Shown piece by piece: positions 61,755 through 64,000 of a stretch of DNA of 64,000 nt (position 1 is its first letter; every line of letters begins with the position of its first letter). Location: the NCBI GenBank assembly GCA_013822765.1, contig PNKY01000005.1, positions 186,001-250,000 of the forward strand, read 5' to 3'. Source of the stretch: Rhodospirillum sp. Its GTDB lineage: Bacteria > Pseudomonadota > Alphaproteobacteria > Dongiales > Dongiaceae. The notes beneath the pieces are model-generated. The model was given only the letters and a program-made list of their open reading frames with translations. It was not told where the DNA came from and did not search any database. The translations under genes and the position numbers were made by a program.

Positions 61755-62378
61755 TCACTTCTGGTCGTCCGCCAGCGGCTGAAGTACCATCCGCGCCCTC
61801 GCCTCGTCCGCCGATGCCGTGTCCTGCTCGCGCTTGCGCTCGGTGACCGGCTCGCGCGCCTCGACCTCGAGCACGTTCATGATCTTGTAGTCCTCGATCG
61901 CAACGCAGCGGTTGATCGTCTCGCCGTCGTCGGACAGCGGGCAGATCAGGAACTCGGCCCAGTAGGGCGGTCCGTCCGGCACGGCCCAGTCGGTCACGCC
62001 GAAGGCCGGCTGGCGCGCCGCAACGACCGCGCGGTAGTAGTCGGTCCAATCGCGCCCGTCGTCCTGGAAGATCAGCTCGTCGGCATAGCGGTTGGTGAAG
62101 TCGAAGCGCGCCCAGCGCACGATCTCGGTTCCCACCAGGCGATAGAGCACGCGGAACGGATCATGGGAGATGCCGGTGATCATCACGTGCGGAAGAGCGC
62201 TCTTGATCGCCGCGGGATCGATGTCGGCGCTGGCCGGAAGCCGCGAACCCTTCCGCTGGCTGAGCCAGTGTTTCAGCACCAGGGGAATTTTCGGAGAATG
62301 AATGCGGGTCAGCACCGCATCGATTTCGCGATCCGGATCGAAAACGGAGAAACTGTCCTCGACAATCCGCAACTCCAT
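61755..62378 (-). CDS. PAS domain-containing protein (PAS_5 type), paralog of 59997-60575
   Basis: FRVLYRLVGTEIVRWARFDFTNRYADELIFQDDGRDWTDYYRAVVAARQPAFG; strongly similar to the other copy. Confidence 0.85.
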   Translation of the reverse strand: MELRIVEDSFSVFDPDREIDAVLTRIHSPKIPLVLKHWLSQRKGSRLPASADIDPAAIKSALPHVMITGISHDPFRVLYRLVGTEIVRWARFDFTNRYADELIFQDDGRDWTDYYRAVVAARQPAFGVTDWAVPDGPPYWAEFLICPLSDDGETINRCVAIEDYKIMNVLEVEAREPVTERKREQDTASADEARARMVLQPLADDQK

Positions 62379-62719
62379 TCCCTTCCCCCAAGGACAGCGC
62401 TAAGCCACGCGGCGGAGTTGACAAGACCGCGAGCGAATCGCGGTCGGTCAGAAAGCGATGCCGGTACTGAATAGTCCCAGCGCGCGGAACGAGCAATCGG
62501 GAAGAAGATGGTCCTTGCCGCTCAGAACAGCGGCGTGGGAATCCGTGACCATCTGAAGTCCGTCGTCCCTGATGCGGTTTGTGGTAAAAACCGGCATCGG
62601 AGATTACATGGCTTCGGGGATGCTATGATGAGGAGTCTCGTCGGATTCCGGACCAAAGACAGGGTCTGCGCCGCTGGTGCGTCGCGCGGTCGAAGCAGCG
62701 CCGTTGCCTGTCGCGCGCC

Positions 62720-63289
62720 ATGATCATCAACCACCAGTCCCGCTTCATCTTCTACCATGTACCCAAAGCAGCCGGGGTCAGCATCCGCAGCGCCTTGTTG
62801 GAGCAGCCGGGCAGCAGGCGCATCCGGCCAAAACACCTGACGCCGGCGCAATTCCGGGCGACCTGGCACGGACTCACGGACTGGCGGCACTACTGGTATT
62901 TCTCGTTCTGCTTTGTGCGCGATCCATGGGAGCGGTTCGGATCCTTCCATCGCTTCCTGCGCAATCGCCGCAAGCACCGATGGATCACCGACGATCTCAA
63001 CGACTTCGCCGCCGAGCTGGGGAAGCGGACGCCCCGCATCATGAAGATACGGGCCGCCATCCGACCGCAGTCGCACTACGCCCGCAGCGTCTCGTTCGTC
63101 GGGCGGTTCGAGCGCCTCGCCGATGACTTCGCACAGGTGGCGGAGCGGCTCGACTTTCAATCCGTCGCGCTGGAGCGGATCAATGCATCCGGCGCGCCGG
63201 TACGGTACCGCGATCGAATGAACGCGCGGTCCGAGGCCATCATCGCTGAATATTACCGGGATGACATCGAGCGCTTCGGATATCGATGA
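62720..63289 (+). CDS. Sulfotransferase family protein
   Basis: MIINHQSRFIFYHVPKAAGVSIRSALL (5'-PSB-like), FCFVRDPWERFGSFHRFL. Confidence 0.85.
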   Translation: MIINHQSRFIFYHVPKAAGVSIRSALLEQPGSRRIRPKHLTPAQFRATWHGLTDWRHYWYFSFCFVRDPWERFGSFHRFLRNRRKHRWITDDLNDFAAELGKRTPRIMKIRAAIRPQSHYARSVSFVGRFERLADDFAQVAERLDFQSVALERINASGAPVRYRDRMNARSEAIIAEYYRDDIERFGYR

Positions 63290-63326
63290 AAATCAGAGCG
63301 CTAGCGAAAACTAGGTAGCCGATCCG

Positions 63327-63525
63327 CCCAAATTTGGGTGATCCGACCGATGCGCGCCGGCAGGGCGGCGCTTAGGTTAGCTCCATTGCGAAGGCGACAC
63401 GTCATTAAGACACGTCGCTTCGCGGCCACCCGGCACACGGGCTGAGCAGCCCTGACTCGGGTTCAGAGATGTCATGAGGTCATTTCGTCCGGAGCGCCGC
63501 AGGTAGGAACGCGGCGCAATTCCGG
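63327..63525 (+). other. Candidate structured RNA or 5' leader (serial stem-loops)
   Basis: CCCAAATTTGGG (63327-63338); GCGCCG/CGGCGC (63354-63371); GCGAAgGCGAC..GTC-attaa-GAC..GTCGCTTCGC (63388-63423); ACCCG..GGGCT-gagc-AGCCC..CGGGT; CCGGA-GCGCCGC-aggtaggaac-GCGGCGC-aat-TCCGG (63489-63525). Confidence 0.5.
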
Positions 63526-63544
63526 CCCAACGGGAGAAGATAAA

Positions 63545-64000
63545 ATGGCGTCGCTTACATGCACCAGGTTCGCGAAGGTCTCCATCATTGCTCTATCCGT
63601 CGGCATGGCATCGGCCTGCTCGACGGCTTCCGATCACACGGCGGTCATCAAGAAGTTCGCGGACGCGACCGGCTCCGTGAAAGACGCGATGGTCGCCTAC
63701 GACCAGGCCGCCGCCGAACGCCTGACCGGGCTCGTTCGCGCCAAGGCCGTCGCTCAGAAGAAGGGCCTTAACGGCACCAGCGGCCCCGGCTACGTCATCG
63801 AGCCCGAGGATTGCCAATCGGCATCGGTGAAATGCGTGGCCGTCTACCAGGAAGCCAGCGACGATCCGGACCCGGACTCGCTCACCTACGTCACGATCAT
63901 TCCTGAGCATGTGGCGGCCGCGAGAGCACTCGCCGACTATGCCGACGCCCTCAAGGCAGTCGCGGAAGCGGACTCCACGGCCCAGGTGAAAGCCGCACTG
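63545..64000 (+). CDS. Hypothetical lipoprotein, truncated by window end
   Basis: Open to window end: MASLTCTRFAKVSIIALSVGMASACSTASDHTAVIKKFADATGSVKDAM...; lipobox-like ASAC; AAGGGAGAAG-type RBS upstream. Confidence 0.75.
   Translation, partial: MASLTCTRFAKVSIIALSVGMASACSTASDHTAVIKKFADATGSVKDAMVAYDQAAAERLTGLVRAKAVAQKKGLNGTSGPGYVIEPEDCQSASVKCVAVYQEASDDPDPDSLTYVTIIPEHVAAARALADYADALKAVAEADSTAQVKAAL

Noticed and set aside
63396-63416. Direct repeat GACACGTC-ATTAA-GACACGTC as a possible regulator box
   Set aside because: Better explained as the two sides of the GCGAAgGCGAC...GTCGCTTCGC hairpin.

Overview
High-GC alphaproteobacterial chromosomal window. It has dense housekeeping and ABC-transport gene content, and I saw no rRNA, tRNA, CRISPR array, transposase or prophage. 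About 58 genes are supported. Recognisable blocks: a dinB 3' end; a polyphosphate block (ppx, ppk1, SixA-like, CYTH/CHAD) with a separate PPK2 next to serC-serA; a cytochrome c'/b561 pair; a translationally coupled trio of two PYROXD2-like FAD oxidoreductases and a GcvT/DmdA-like protein; a ROK-controlled sugar-binding protein/aldolase-like/PfkB cluster with no transporter core; a spermidine/putrescine-type ABC system; a TetR + ABA4-like pair with a perfect operator-like palindrome; a Liv-type ABC operon followed by a serine hydrolase and a ChaC-like gene; and two PAS_5 paralogs flanking a DUF4410-like lipoprotein. The most interesting non-coding signals are: (1) intergenic twin-hairpin elements in four convergent gene gaps, two of which share an exact 101-bp architecture although their stems differ in sequence; (2) a second, pyrimidine/purine-rich element family that ends in a Shine-Dalgarno-like GGGAGGGAG upstream of genes; (3) a run of about five stem-loops in the 200 nt before the last gene, a candidate structured RNA; (4) a serC leader candidate; and (5) three short ORFs absent from the supplied ORF track (31 aa coupled to a GT61 gene, 45 aa disordered, 29 aa transmembrane). 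All calls are from reading the sequence; no searches were run.
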